NCBI GenBank assembly: GCA_013076295.1
Contig: RQOL01000828.1
Location: forward strand, 5,081,219 to 5,145,218
Direction of reading: 5' to 3'
DNA length: 64,000 nucleotides
From: Sanderia malayensis
Taxonomy: Eukaryota; Cnidaria; Scyphozoa; Semaeostomeae; Pelagiidae
Numbering within the stretch: position 1 is the first letter of the stretch; each line of letters opens with the position of its first letter. The notes beneath the pieces were generated by a model that had not been told where the DNA came from, ran no database searches, and was given only the letters and a program-made list of their open reading frames with translations. The translations under genes and the position numbers were made by a program. This document shows, in pieces, positions 23,624-36,600 of this stretch.

Positions 23624-25494
23624 TACTTTATTCCAGTGATAAATTTCAACTCTCAAATCAGAAATAATTACTGCAGCGTAAGCAGTTTGGTAGCACAAAT
23701 TTCACTTTGCCCCTCTCTTCCTTGTTTTTATAATCACAAATCAGAGTTGACTGACAGACATTTGCCTTCTCTCAACTCAAGGCTCCTTTACTTCAAGAGC
23801 AAAGTTGCGTTCTTCTCACAACAACGAACGAGAGAAACAGGCTTTGGATCTAATCCATGAACAAATTGTTTATAATGTTCACGTTGAATTGTGTCCTTCA
23901 GCAGAACACCAATAAATAAATAGTCAGTCACTCACAGTGCTTGCTGCAAACGCAATACTTCGTGTATAATACAGTATAGGGAGGGAGGCAGGGAGGGACA
24001 TGGAGGGAAGAAGACTTGCCAGAAAGTCCCACCCAGTATAGTTCACAACAACAACAACCATTCTCAAATTCTCAAATAACTAGGAAGGCGCTGGCCTTCG
24101 ATGGAGTGGAACAGCGATCTTCAACAAAACGGGGTGGGATTTTCATTGTTATTGCCTCCGATCTGAGAGGAAGAGCTTCAGATTTCAAATTGTTGGTGTG
24201 CATTCAATTTAGTTTTCTTTTGAATCTGGGGCTTTTTACATTTATTCCTCTGTTTTTGTTTTGTTTTCATGGTGAAGTCACATCAACAAACATTGGAATT
24301 TTATCTTTGATCTTCAAACTGAGCTCACAACTTCTCTTTATTTGAAATTGATTTGCTGAAATCTATTATTGCAGAAATATTACGTCATGTAGTATGACGT
24401 CATGCATATTCCTGTGCTGTAGCCTGCACATGGAACTGCGCATACACGCCCCATTTAGGGTCATCTAACCCTAACCGATGCACCATACACTGTCAGTAGC
24501 CTTACGTCATATATACTCCTGCACAGAAGCCTATATACGACACTGCCCATACACACCCACCTTAACGGCCTCTAACCCTAACCCTAATCCTAACCGATAC
24601 ACCATACACTGTCAGTAGCATTATGTCATGAATATTCCTGCGCAGTAACCTATATATGGTACTGCGCATACACGCCCACCTTTAGAAAATTTAAGTTACA
24701 AATTGAGCAAGCAAAACACAAAGTAGATGTTCTCATCAGGTTTTGAACCAGTGGTTTCAAGCTTAGCGCGCAGGAAAGTTACCGGTAGTCCACAGCAGCC
24801 CTTACCAGCAGTGGAGAAGTTGATAAGGTCAAAGGAATGAAAGCACCAGACACATAGTCATCCTCTCCACCCGTTGATATTAGTCCGATTATCGAATTAA
24901 AGTATGCGCTTGACATACGACAGAAGCAAGCTAACATCTCACCCCTTAAAACATATCTTTTTAATCAATTGCTAGATGCTTCATTCCCGATTATTTGTTT
25001 TAAATCACAGCAGCACTCATTTCAACAATGTTAACAGCTAGTTTTAATAATGTTATCAGCTAGTTTTTAGACGGCATAGGCCGTGAGTCCCCTGAAGGGC
25101 CCCTTTTATTTTTTGTTATCTTGATAACGTTAACTGCCAATGAAACATTAATGAAGATGCCTTGAAAATTGGTCAGAGTATGTCATAAAACTGGGTTCCT
25201 GTAAAACTAATTTTAAAATCCATTATTAAGCTCGTGTATTCTGAAGGTAATTTTTTGTATTTAGTTGCAAATAAAGAATTTTAGTTTGTCATAAATGTGA
25301 GGGAATGTTCGTGCACTTCTAAGGAATTTACATGAAGAAAATTGAGAACACTGCGCTGCGCGGGAATAAGCATGTGATGTTGGTTGTAAAAAGTCGCGAA
25401 TTAATGTGATCAAAATTTCTTTTCAATTTCGCTTTATGCCTTTATCTGTCTGAAAGAGGAATTGCTTGAAAACTTTTGAATAATCTTTGCAAAT
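23624..25494. other. Divergent intergenic region between LRSAM1 and POLE3
   Basis: The two start codons face away from each other 1.87 kb apart, so both promoters should lie here. It contains a purine-rich GGGAGGGAGG run near 23,980 and the imperfect triplication at 24.4-24.7 kb. No conserved coding exon was recognised. Confidence 0.5.
24397..24686. repeat. Imperfect tandem triplication with telomere-like CCCTAA runs
   Basis: Three successive copies of a unit of roughly 110-125 bp share TATTCCTG-GC-GTAGCCT, ACTGCGCATACACGCCCACC and CCGATACACCATACACTGTCAGTAGC. Copies one and two carry CTAACCCTAACC and CTAACCCTAACCCTAATCCTAACC, short arrays like the animal telomere repeat. The third copy is truncated after the CACGCCCACC block. 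Confidence 0.75.
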
Positions 25495-26432
25495 ATGGCT
25501 GAAAAACCGGAGGATCTTAATCTCCCAAATGCTGTTATCACAAGGTTAATTAAAGAAGTGGTTGGTATTTTATAGTCTTGAAGACTTGGCCTTATGACTT
25601 ATCACCATTATCTTTCACATCCTATCAAAGAAAATGTTCCTTAAATAATATTTCGTGTACTTGTTGTGCCTTTTGAATATTATGTGTATAGTAAAATTAT
25701 TTCTTCAGCTACCAGATGGGGTGAATGTTTCAAAAGAGGCAAGATCAGCAATTAGCAGAGCTGCCAGTGTTTTTGTTTTGTACACAACATCATGGTAAGA
25801 AAATCAGAAGGGACTTTTTTATTTGGATTACTTTTGGCTTCCTATCTGTCAGATAATAAGCAAAATAGCCTCAAAATTAAATGACCCCTCCCCCGTAAGG
25901 CTTAATAGAACTTTTACTGCAGTCCTTAACATCAACTGTCTAATTAGGTCCAATCATTTTTTGTCCCCCTAACTCATAATCTTTGAATATCGAGACATAG
26001 GCAAGGAACTATTTATGTTTATTTTATTTTAACAGTGCAAATAATCTTGCTCAAAAGCACAAACGAAAAACCCTTACAGCCAACGATGTCCTAACGGCAA
26101 TGGATGAAATGGAATTTGAACAATTTGTTGAGCCACTCAAAAAGAGCCTTGAAGGTTTGTGATTTCTAATTTGGCCCTTATTAGTTTATTTTGAGCTGGA
26201 AGTTGCATTGTTTACTTACAGCAGATTTTCCTGTCTGGGGCACCTTTGTGATCCCACATCTCTATGTTTAGCATTTAAGAAGGAGCAAAAGGAGAAGGAA
26301 AACAAGAAGAAGGAAGCCGCAGAAAAAAGAAAACAATCTGAAGATGTTGAATCTGAGGAAAATAAAAAACAAAAAACAATTGAAGCAACTACAGACAATC
26401 AAGATGATAATAATGAAATCAACACAGAATAG
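25495..26432 (+). CDS. POLE3: DNA polymerase epsilon subunit 3 (POLE3/CHRAC17), complete
   Basis: Histone-fold protein that pairs with POLE4 in DNA polymerase epsilon and with CHRAC15 in the CHRAC remodeler, acting on nuclear chromatin at replication forks. Four exons: 25495-25560, 25709-25794, 26036-26154 and 26272-26432 (stop TAG), phases matched, 143 residues against 147 in human. The N-terminus [20 protein letters not shown] is nearly identical to the vertebrate protein. The histone fold continues through [34 protein letters not shown] and [20 protein letters not shown]. The C-terminal tail is highly charged ([18 protein letters not shown], then acidic), as in the family. The exon 1 donor is GTTGGT; the alternative GTGGTT three bases earlier would drop one Val. 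It is divergent from LRSAM1. Confidence 0.97.
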
Positions 26433-27570
26433 CAACTTGTATATAGCAGACCTTGTTGTTGTTTATTATTTGTAGTGTTTTAAAAATATATATATATTTA
26501 TTGATCAAGAAACTTGAAACTTTTGCTGATATTTTGGGATAAATTTTTGTGCATAAATTTGGGAAATTTTCTCATCCAGCCAATCACATTCCAGGATTGC
26601 TATGATGTCATGTCAAAAAGCTGCAGTTTGATTGGATGGCACAGTGCAAATACCTCTCTGAGCATGCGCGGGGATTACTTTTACGCTGTGGCAAGCGAGG
26701 GGGTTGTGGCAATGTTTTGCGACGGTTGTCATTACACGTAGCAACGATCTTTGCACTGAACTACAATTGAGGCTAGGCAACTGTCTTTCGAGGCTGGAGA
26801 CAGTGAAACACCTTAACTGCGCGTGCGCCAAATGCTGGATGGCACTGCATGTTGAAAAATCGATCTTGGCAAAAATGTTTGCGATGTTGCACAAAGTACA
26901 ACAGAATCTACCTCAGGCAATCATTGTGAGGGAAAAATCTGCGTTACAAAACGCAAACATGGAATGTTACATACACCAAGAAACTTAGAAACTAGCCGGA
27001 AACTTGTGTTGCAACGTTATTGTGACCCAAGTCGTCATGGTTCTATACCATGAAACATACGGTATTTCCTCTATTAAGCGCCCGGGCGCTTATTAAATAT
27101 TTTGCAAAATTGAGTGGGCGCTTGTTAGAGGGGGGCGCTTAAAAGAGGGCCGCTTATTTTACAGTCCTAAAATTTTAAAATCAAGCAACATCAAAAAAAG
27201 AACAATCTTATATAGTTCCGAATGTTATTCAATATCAAATAGTCAAGATCAGCTTCAACTGCTGATCTTGACTTCATTGCATTTTCCAAACGCTCACGAC
27301 CCGATGTAAGTGTTTTTCCAGCCTTAAAGAGTTTCTACGTTATTATTTATGTAGGGATTCTATTAACCGCCCTGGGCAGTTAATAGAGGGGGCGCTTATT
27401 TCACACTTTTTGATTTTAGGGTTGGCGCTTATTGAAGGTGGCGGTTAAAAGAGGAAGGCCTTTTAGCGAATAAATCCATTTGACCTTTATCAGGTGCTTT
27501 TATCGTAACAATCTTTCGGCATAGTTTCCTTTTTAAGAAGACAATGCTTTATGAACACAGAGAAAATCAC
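26433..27570. other. Intergenic 3' of POLE3, repeat-rich
   Basis: No gene is recognised. The open frame near 26,704-26,988 has no domain and no splice framework. The right half holds the dispersed repeat copy at 27,062-27,212 and a related piece at 27,355-27,450 with GGGGGCGCTTATTT and GGGTTGGCGCTTATTGAAGG. No canonical AATAAA follows the POLE3 stop within the first 100 bases. Confidence 0.45.
27062..27212 (+). repeat. Dispersed repeat, copy B (GTATTTCCTCTATTAAGCGCC...)
   Basis: Direct-orientation match to 20840-20998, with a few substitutions and the same order of blocks: GTATTTCCTCTATTAAGCGC, GGGCGCTTRTTAGAGGGGGG, AGTCCTAAAATTTTAAAATC. No target duplication was identified. Confidence 0.7.
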
Positions 27571-27893
27571 TTAATAGCTAACATCAACTGTAAAAAGTTA
27601 TACAGCAAATCCAATTTTCATGTTGATTAATTATTGAGATTTTCCGGGATTTTCCACAATGACTTTTGCAGTTATTTTTCACTTCAATGTCTGACACCTT
27701 TGAGAAACAATCTCAAATATGAGATTATGGACAATAAATCGCAATATCACATTGGCATATGGATACAACGCCACACTGGATTGGTGTACTTATGAAACCG
27801 CGTTCAAGCTACTAATGAACACTAGATACTGTCACCAAAGCAAATCTGCGTCGATTTAATTCTAAATCACAATGCAAGACTGATTAAGAATAC
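27571..27893. repeat. 323-bp dispersed repeat, copy 1
   Basis: Starts TTAATAGCTAACATCAACTG and ends GCAAGACTGATTAAGAATAC. It is nearly identical over its full length to 53251-53573 in the same orientation. The abrupt loss of similarity on both sides makes it a unit. Copy 1 abuts the Harbinger transposase remnant, so it could be a terminal part of that element family. Confidence 0.9.
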
Positions 27894-27934
27894 GCTGAGA
27901 GAAGGAAACAACAAAGAGAAAGATTTCACGAGGG

Positions 27935-28794
27935 TGGTTGGGCGTATTGAGCTGCCACTGCAGCAGCAAAACCAGTTCCTGATGCAAGGTGCCTACAGCT
28001 GTTGTCTCAGTGGATATGCTGGATCTCCATATAGACACATAATATTTCCATGTGGAGATATTGAATGCTGCTCTAGTAATTGTAGAAGACCAAACTCCCT
28101 CAAAATACCATTGTCATGTCTTCTTCCCAGTAGCACTTCTCAATGGACCATGGAGAAGTGCTACTGGTCCATTTGGGGTGGCAATCGGTTGGAAATTCAA
28201 CGCATGAATTCCTTATGCCCATTTTATAGAACTCTCTGGTTGATGCCAGGTCTGGTAATGGGACGTATAGTGCCATCTACAAAACCCCAACAGTTGCTAA
28301 GAGGAGCACCATTGGCATGAATTGCCTCGGCATACATTTGCAACGCTGGAGAACTGAGAACCTGCCTGTTGAATGAAGTTAGCAGAAATCCCCATTGCTC
28401 GTTGATCATACTCATTAAAGTGTTGCAAATCACACTGAGCTCTGGCACTGGTCTCGCAAACCTTGGAACAATGTCCAAGTATCTGCATGGATATGCCAAC
28501 CTCGTTAACAAGCAACATAAGGCTTCTGTTGTGTCAACTTTCATCCTATTGTTTTTGATAATTTCTGCTGGTAAATTCAATGCACGCTGAACGTCATATA
28601 TGTGTCTTTTTTCAAATCGAAACTCTGCCTTGCATTCATCATCTGTTATTCTTTCCAAATCAAAATTTTCGTACTGCCAGTATGAGATAACTAGATTTCT
28701 AGGTCTGTTTAGCTCTTGTAAAAGGACAACATCCTCATCATCTAATACGTCTAATTGGTGTGCAACATTAATAGCTTTGTTTTACATTGGCCAT
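27935..28794 (-). pseudogene. PIF/Harbinger transposase (HARBI1-like), frameshifted remnant
   Basis: Reads from an N-terminus near 28,794 (MANVKQ, then a frame break) into LDVLDDEDVVLLQELNRPRN, then a 144-codon open stretch (28658 to 28224) with FEKRHIYDVQRALNLPAEII, TEALCCLLTRLAYPCRYLD and the first catalytic Asp in GFVDGTIRPITRP. Further down the similarity continues in other frames: IHALNFQPIATPNGP, then HDNGILREFGLLQLLEQ and the second catalytic Asp in CLYGDPAYPLRQQL. At least two frame changes, and no recognisable final Glu region, show it is dead. DDE nucleases of this type move elements that duplicate TWA on insertion, which matches the MITE at 48985-49651. Confidence 0.88.
28127..28167. 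repeat. Perfect 15-bp inverted repeat inside the Harbinger remnant
   Basis: CCAGTAGCACTTCTC and GAGAAGTGCTACTGG are separated by 11 bases. The hairpin sits just where the transposase reading frame breaks between the ATPNGP and HDNGIL segments. A template-switch copying event could explain both the palindrome and the frame break. Confidence 0.7.
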
Positions 28795-31700
28795 TGTTGA
28801 ATTTCCATACTAGATAAATGCTTGGAAGGGAATTTTTAGAAAATATTGCGAAATGTAGCAGTTGAACTTGTTGCAACATGCTTAAAGGGCTTATAATATA
28901 TATATTATAATAATAATATTGACTTATATTATAATGTCGGCCTAAATGCTCGACAAGAAAGTTAAAATTATTGTTCTAACTCCAAAGAAAGTTACTGAAA
29001 TGCCGAGAATGGCTCTTTGATTTCTGCTGCGGAGCAGTCGGGAATCTTTAAAACGCTATCGACGGAAGTTCAGAGGATCGTCGATGCGTGAGAAATCGGC
29101 CAATGGAATTTTTCAGATTTCCTTTGAAACAATAGAGCGAAGTTCTAATTTCACCCCCTGTTGATCTTCCATTGAATTGCCAACGTACGATGGAAACTCT
29201 TGCGCATACGCATCTGATGTCGTTCGTCATGTGATGTCGTTCGTTGCAAGTGTGTGTTATGCTTGGCACATAAAACACACTTACTGTAGTTGATATTTGT
29301 TGAATCCGTAGAGGAAAAACGTGTTTCCGAAATTTCTAATGTTTCTTAAATATTTTAAATATTTAAAGATTATTACAATGCATTGACAATTTCTATTGAC
29401 ACTGACATTCAAATTCATTTGAAACGTACACAGCAATCATGTTTTGCAATTTGCAAATAACTATTCACCAGTTATTTCGCAAGCATAAATCGAAAATAAC
29501 AAGCATCAAAACATTTGCACAAGTTGTGAAGCTGAAAAGGTCTGAAAACCCTGACAAAAATAAATTGCACCATTTTTTCATTTTATGGCTATATTCTATT
29601 TATTTTAACTCCCAATTACCACTGTTATCGTTTTTAACAAACAGCTTTGATACGATTTGTTCTCTTGCATATCTCCTTCTCGTTAAACCAATTTGCAAAT
29701 ACCGTAAATCTTATCCTGGCGGAAATCTTCGGATAGGAATATCTCTTGTTCTAGTTTAGTTATTAATGGGAATCGATTGTTGTTGACCTTTTCACAATTA
29801 TTTACACCGGTTATTCGGCAATTTCATTGATGACGACGAGTTACACAATTCGACTTTCAAGCATGATTGTACTTTTTAAACGAATTTCAAGTTTTTTTAA
29901 AGTGTGACAGTAATTTTCAACAACTTCCAGAAATTATAATTATGCTAGATTTGAATAAAAAATGGTTCATGCAAATCAAAAATGTATTTCTCAATTGCTT
30001 TCCTTCGCAGCGGATTAATTTATCACATTAGGACAACTGCGCAGTAACAATACTGAATGATTACACGAGCCGCCGTATTACACGAGCCGTTGTATTACAC
30101 GTGGCATTCACAATGTCGTATTACACATAAGATTACACGGTGTGTGCTATTACACATCGCATTACACAGTGTGTGCTATTACACATCGCATTACACAGTG
30201 TGTGCTATTACACATCGCATTACACGGTGTGTGCTATTACACATCACATTACACGGTGTGTGCTATTACACATCACATTACACGGTGTGTGCTATTACAC
30301 ATCGCATTACACGGTGTGTACTATTACACATCACATTACACGGCGTGTGCTATTGCTGAGTGATTACACGCACCGTTGTATTACACGTAGTATTCAACAT
30401 GTCGTATTACACATAACATTGCACGCTGTGTCGTACTACACGGAATGTTATATTACACGTCAGATTCTTAGATTCGACGAATCAAACGTCGTATTACACG
30501 TAGCGTCGTATTACATGAAATGTGACATTACACGGCGAATTTCACGTCAATTTCACGTCGTATTACTCAGGGTTTTTACCTGTGATATTATTATTCACAT
30601 GCAAGCATACATAAATGCAACTTGATGGCCTCATTCCTTCCCTCGAAGTATTGTTGATAATTCGAGGTATAGTTCATTAATATCAAGTCAACACTTTGGT
30701 AGTGAAATGAATACATACGCAGTTCTCATACAATCCCTTTTCCGTTTGTGTACCTTAACATTTTAATCTTGCACCGCAGCTCCCCTGTTGCTCGCCGCCA
30801 TTAAACTTTCACTTTTGTACTTCTCAAGTTTGAAATTTCGCTTTGTAAAGCCCTACTACGCGTGCTCCAATGATTCAAAAACGACATCATGCCAAATTCC
30901 AAAGACTTACTACGGTTCATATCCCCAACAATTCACTTTTTATCTCATTTGTCATTCCTTTTTGTCAAATAGTTAGAGCCTTGATACCCCATTTATTTTT
31001 CAATGATGCCCCCATGTCCCCCCGATTATGCTCAACAATTTTCAGAAAGCACTATTCTCGTGTTAATTTTGAGCTTGTGCAGTAGCCACATGCAGTCCTT
31101 GACTGCCTATTTTTTGAATGATGATATGATTTATAATAAAATTCCGGACCGACAAAGAATTTGGTTGGACAAAAATGGATCTGCCCTTTCCTCTGCAGAT
31201 TCCTTACAGTTGTGATCTCACAAAAGAAATTGACTCCGGGAACGTCTAGCCAGGATTTCATTGATTGAGACGACCACTTTTTCATGAATACTTCATACAT
31301 TACAATATTCTTCATCTGCAGGCAGAGGTTGCCACTTCAAACTCACATGGTGCTTCTTATTCCATTTCACTTTGTCTGACCGATGTTTTAGTCGTCGAAA
31401 GATTGCCCACTTTCTAAATTCTTTCTTCGCACCTTTATTACTTTGAAAATATGATGCCATTGATTATTTTTATCCACTTATACCGCTCATTTGTCAATCC
31501 TGCCAATTGTTCTACAATCCAAATGATACATTATCATAAAATGTAACGGAACGCCGAAGGACATATCAAAACTGCAGTATGTAAAAGCAATTGCGAAAAC
31601 GGCGAATACTTCTAAAACGATCACGAAAGCACTGTACTTAAAAATTGGTTCTTTTTGGTAAGTTATGCATTGAAAAGAAAGTAATATCTTTAGAAAGTAA

Positions 31701-33658
31701 ATAAATTCCACTACTTCCGTGTTTTCGAATTTGAAATTAGAAAATTGGCTGAAGACAGGCTAAAACTTCTGTTAGAGAATTGCTTGTGAAAGATTGAGGT
31801 GGTCATTGTAGTGCAAGTAATCATTTTGATGATGGAGTTAGTGATGAAGATAGCATATGGAATTCGATAATGTCGGATATTGTCGTGGGGTGGATTTTTC
31901 TCTTTATTTTTCCCAATGCCCTGCCTACATGTTATTACGAATTTATCTTCTTCATTTTCATTGTCATTCAAACCTAAACGCTGTGAATGTCACATGCTTT
32001 GTTGAACATGACCTTCACTTCATATTGAATTCAGCAAACATGTTCATCGCGTTGTATTTTGTCGATTTTGTTTACTGCTTATTTACAGGAACCTCTTCAT
32101 AACAATGTTGTCCACCATGAAAAATTAATGAACAGTGTTTGTTAAGAAAACTGGCAGATAAAGTTGAAGAATGAAAAACTAGTGAATGAAGATAAACCAG
32201 TACCATCAGTAGTGATCAATGTAAAAAATATATTTAACAAAGATATTGTTTGCAACAAGAACCTATTCCCAGGGTGAAAGTGGCCAATTATATTTTTTTA
32301 AATGTCCCCAATTGTCCCTTATTAGATATTGCAGCTTCCCAATTTCCATGTAGCAGGAAAAATGGCAACACAAAGCTTTTTGGCTGGTCACACAGATTCG
32401 CCTCATATGCTTGCAGAAGCTGGAATTGGCCAAATGTGATCCTAATTGTCTGTGCACATGCTTTAAATTGGCTTAACAACACACAACAATTGTCTTGCTT
32501 AATTTCGTGAAGCAAAACTTTGGCCAGAGTCCAAATTTGTAGCAAACACTGTTAGAGACCTCCATAATGACGACATTCAATGTCGTCGAGAAAGAAACCC
32601 TGCATTTTTTCTGCTCAAAACAATCTAACTCTGCCTCTCAAAGCAAACTTCATAAATCTTTCATCAGTTAACAAAATATACAAAGCTAGCACTGCATGTG
32701 TTTTTTCAACTGAATTATGCACTGCAGATGAAAGAATGAAAGTAAATTATCAGAGTAATTAGCTATTAGAGTTTGTTATCGACTCTGCCTGCAAAGGATG
32801 GTTTTACTTACGTTCTATTCTATGGAAATTGGCCGGTGAAAAGAGCTACATTTATTATATAGTTAACAAGGTGGCACTGAAATAAGTCAACAGTACGTTT
32901 TAAAAAACCAGGAAGGCGGAACTAGTAATCAAAGATTACCTGCTTCATGCTGATATTTTAAATATTTTTATAAAATTATGACATTATAAGAATATTAAAA
33001 GTAGTTTTTTGTCTGATTAATGATGTTTTGATAGCAATTTTGATATTTTTCTCCCTAAAAAGTATTGTGGCACTCTTCATATCCTTTTTCATGTAAGCTT
33101 TCTTCACCTCTGTAAGCCCCAAACATGTCCCAGGATCACGGATTTAGAAGGTACCGTCAAGTGCAAAATTGTATGTTTGTTAGCCGTAGTTACTTATCTA
33201 TTACAATGATTGCACATAATCTATTCAGCTACTGACTATAATGTTTCTTGCTTGTTGTAGCTATCCAATGTGGAGATCTTTTTGTCAGAATATAAGAAAA
33301 TAGTTTTAAAGACCAGCAGAAAACGTCAAATTTTCCAAGTAGCTTTACTGCCCCATCAACCATGTCTGATCTTTGGATCGTAGCCTCTCATTGAAATTTT
33401 ATCAGTGCTCGCTTCCCTTCTTGTTTATCTATTTGTTTAAACTTCATGGTTTGTTGACAGTGTGTACCTGAAACCACCTGGAATTAAGAATGAGTACAAA
33501 AAGAGAATCACTGAAATGTGTAAACAAATTTATAAACTGTGCAGGGTCACCATGTCATATGGTTTGTTTTATCAATTGACCAACCACGTCAGTCATATCA
33601 TTCATGGTATTTTTTGCTTTCACTCCAACGTCTTGCAAAGACACATTACTTGTGAAAG
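28795..33658. other. Gene-poor region upstream of the RTX-like gene
   Basis: Apart from the ATTACAC array I find only AT-rich sequence and scattered short frames. The longest non-repeat frames (for example 31,052-31,315 minus and 33,462-33,770 plus) have no recognisable domain. The promoter of the RTX-like gene should lie in the right-hand part. Confidence 0.4.
30057..30565. repeat. ATTACAC tandem array, 29-bp unit
   Basis: The core 30,130-30,355 consists of about seven near-perfect 29-bp units, TATTACACATCGCATTACAC followed by RGTGTGTGC. Both flanks carry degenerate pieces with the same TATTACAC word (CGTATTACACGTAG, GACATTACACGGCG). The unit length is not a multiple of three, so all three forward frames read the same Tyr/His/Cys-rich pseudo-peptide, and these frames are not genes. 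Confidence 0.93.
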
Positions 33659-36600
33659 ATGCGTAATCGCACAAGGATCAAAATGCATTCATTTTTTTCA
33701 CTGCTGTGTATGTTCATTGTCAATGTATGCTGCACTGATTCGCTTGAGCAATCCGATGGCTGGGAAGTAGGTAAGGATTTGTCGATTGCAAATGAACTAA
33801 GAAAAAGCCTGTCAGTTGGATGGCACGGAAGAATAAAAGATGGAAATGAAAAAGATTCAAAATTGGAAAAAACAGAACAAAGCACTGAACCAGGTTCGTA
33901 TAACTGCATTGAATTATACTCGTGAGAAGTCCACAGTTTAGCATTCAATCTAGATTATATACATCATCATCTCACGGGACCTTGGGCCGATACTCGAGAA
34001 CAATTCAGGTCGCTATTGAACATTTATACAAAGATTTTTCCCAGCGGCGGAAAAGGGTGAAAATTTACACAGAACAGAAGAATCAACAACAAAAAAAGTT
34101 AGATATTTTTATAATTAAATCGATGTTAAGAATTATCTTTGCAATAAGAGATACTTTTTCCAGTTATTTGACACTCCCTCTCTTATAGACGTTATTAGTC
34201 AGCTTCTGAGGCAAAAGCGAGGCCCTCGGTAATATGTCTACATCGCAAAATTAAGAAGTGATGTGCTCTGTCTTGAGGTGAGATGGTACCAGTGCCATAG
34301 CCTTAACCTTAACTCGTGTGAATGTCCTTTACCTGGTGCTCACTGTTTTCTTAACGGATTCTTGTAGAGGAAGGTTCGGGCTTTCAGAATCTGCCAGGTG
34401 ACTTTTTTGAAAATGCCTAGAACTCACGTGATCGATGACGTCATTCAACAGTCAAAAACGGCACAAAATGTTCTCTATCTTTTAATTGGCGCAATATTTT
34501 GAAATGAAAATTACATATTCAGGCTCACCATAAGACAAGCTTTTCTTTGATGTATATTTTAACGCTATTTGCCGAAATCAGAATTTTTGTGATGACGTCA
34601 TCAAAATCAGAAAAATATATTGCCATTTCAGATGTAAAGAGATCCTTACTGCAATATTTTTTCAACCATATTCAAGTATTCTTTATCTTTATAGCTTAAA
34701 CAAACGGTACAATCGTATATTCCATAGGTTTCTACATCAGTTATATACTTTATAGAGTACATGGAGTATGTAGACTGACGAACCGTGTTTGCCATATGCG
34801 AGCATCAAAAATCCAAGACGTACGGTAAAACAGTTTTACTGCGGCGATATGTGAGCATCACAGTTTAAGGCAGGTAGTCACTATCTGAGGAGTCGCTCAT
34901 TTTTTCATCAGAAGTTGCGAAGTCTTCTTCCCATTCTGATGCTAACTAAATGATTTCCACATCTGCATTTGACTGCGCCTCTGAGTCCGCAGAGTATCCA
35001 GCTTTTCTTGGGGGCTGTTCAAGATGATGTTGTCGTGTTGCCTGTCTTGAACGCTTGGCTAAAGGTGCAAGATTTTCTTCATTACTTTTCTCGCCTTCGG
35101 CATCAGCTTCACTTTTATTTGCTTGACAGTTCTTTTTGCGTTTACAGGATTTTGCCGCCTTTGTAAGGGATAGAGGGAATTACTTTCCTGTAAACCATTT
35201 AGTCGTTAAACTCTTAACTCTTTCTTCGTACTTCTAACCATGGGCTCTTGGATATGGTCTTGAAACGTCTGCATCCAAACAACGTAACCAAACAAAACTT
35301 GTTAGGTTGACACGATGCATTTCTTCTTTAAGTGATTTTGGGTCTGCTGGAACTGCTGCAGATGATTTTGTTTTCAAATTTTCTTGTATACGAATTTATG
35401 TCTCTACATAGCTTTTGTAAGGTTTTCCAGAATCCATCACTATTTTCACATATTTCTTTGCGTCAGCCATAACTGGTTCCGAGAGACTTTTATGACGTCC
35501 GATATCTTTAATTAGCGCGCATTGTTGTTCCTTTCTCATTAGCTTTTTCATGACTGTAACTTTTCCAATGTTGTATTGACTCTAACTTTACCAGTCACAT
35601 GTATTACACGCCAGCACAAGTGACACACCAGTAGTTGCTTTTGCAAAGGACACTGATGTTTTGTGCCATAAATTCATGCAATGCAAAACTGCAATCCTAC
35701 ATGTTACTGGTTTATGCGCATAGGCAACGAAAAGTTTGTGAATATTCTAAGCATTATCGAGGAGTTTGGTTGGACAGTTTGCTATGTTCTACAACAGTTC
35801 AATGCTTTCACGGATGCGATACAACGGCATATAAATTCAACATTGGAAAAGTTACAGTCATGAAAAAGCTAATGAGAAAGGAACAACAATGCGCGCTAAT
35901 TAAAGATATCGGACGTCATAAAAGTCTCTCGGAACCAGTTATGGCTGACGCAAAGAAATATGTGAAAATAGTGATGGATTCTGGAAAACCTTACAAAAGC
36001 TATGTAGAGACACAAATTCGTATACATGAAAATTTGAAAACAAAATCATCTGCAGCAGTTCCAGCAGACCCAAAATCACTTAAAGAAGAAATGCATCGTG
36101 TCAACCTAACAAGTTTTGTTTGGTTACGTTGTTTGGATGCAGACGTTTCAAGACCATATCCAAGAGCCCATGGTTAGAAGTACGAAGAAAGAGTTAAGAG
36201 TTTAACGACTAAATGGTTTACAGGAAAGTAATTCCCTCTATCCCTTACAAAGGCGGCAAAATCCTGTAAACGCAAAAAGAACTGTCAAGCAAATAAAAGT
36301 GAAGCTGATGCCGAAGGCGAGAAAAGTGATGAAGAAAATCTTGCACCTTTAGCCAAGCGTTCAAGACAGGCAACACGACGACATCATCTTGAACAGCCCC
36401 CAAGAAAAGCTGGATACTCTGCGGACTCAGAGGCCCAGTCAAATGCAGATGTGGAAAGCATTTAGTTAGCATCAGAATGGGAAGAAGACTTCGCAACTTC
36501 TGATGAAAAAATGAGCGACTCCTCAGATAGTGACTACCTGCCTTAAACTGTGATGCTCACATGTCGCCGCAGTAAAACTGTTTTACCATACGTCTTGGAT

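Noticed and set aside
23985..24004. GGGAGGGAGGCAGGGAGGG run as a G-quadruplex promoter element
   Set aside because: Plausible by base composition but too short and isolated to support a regulatory claim.
30140..30625. 161-codon open frame across the ATTACAC array
   Set aside because: The frame exists only because the 29-bp unit lacks stops; all three frames read similar peptides, and there is no start context, domain or splice framework.
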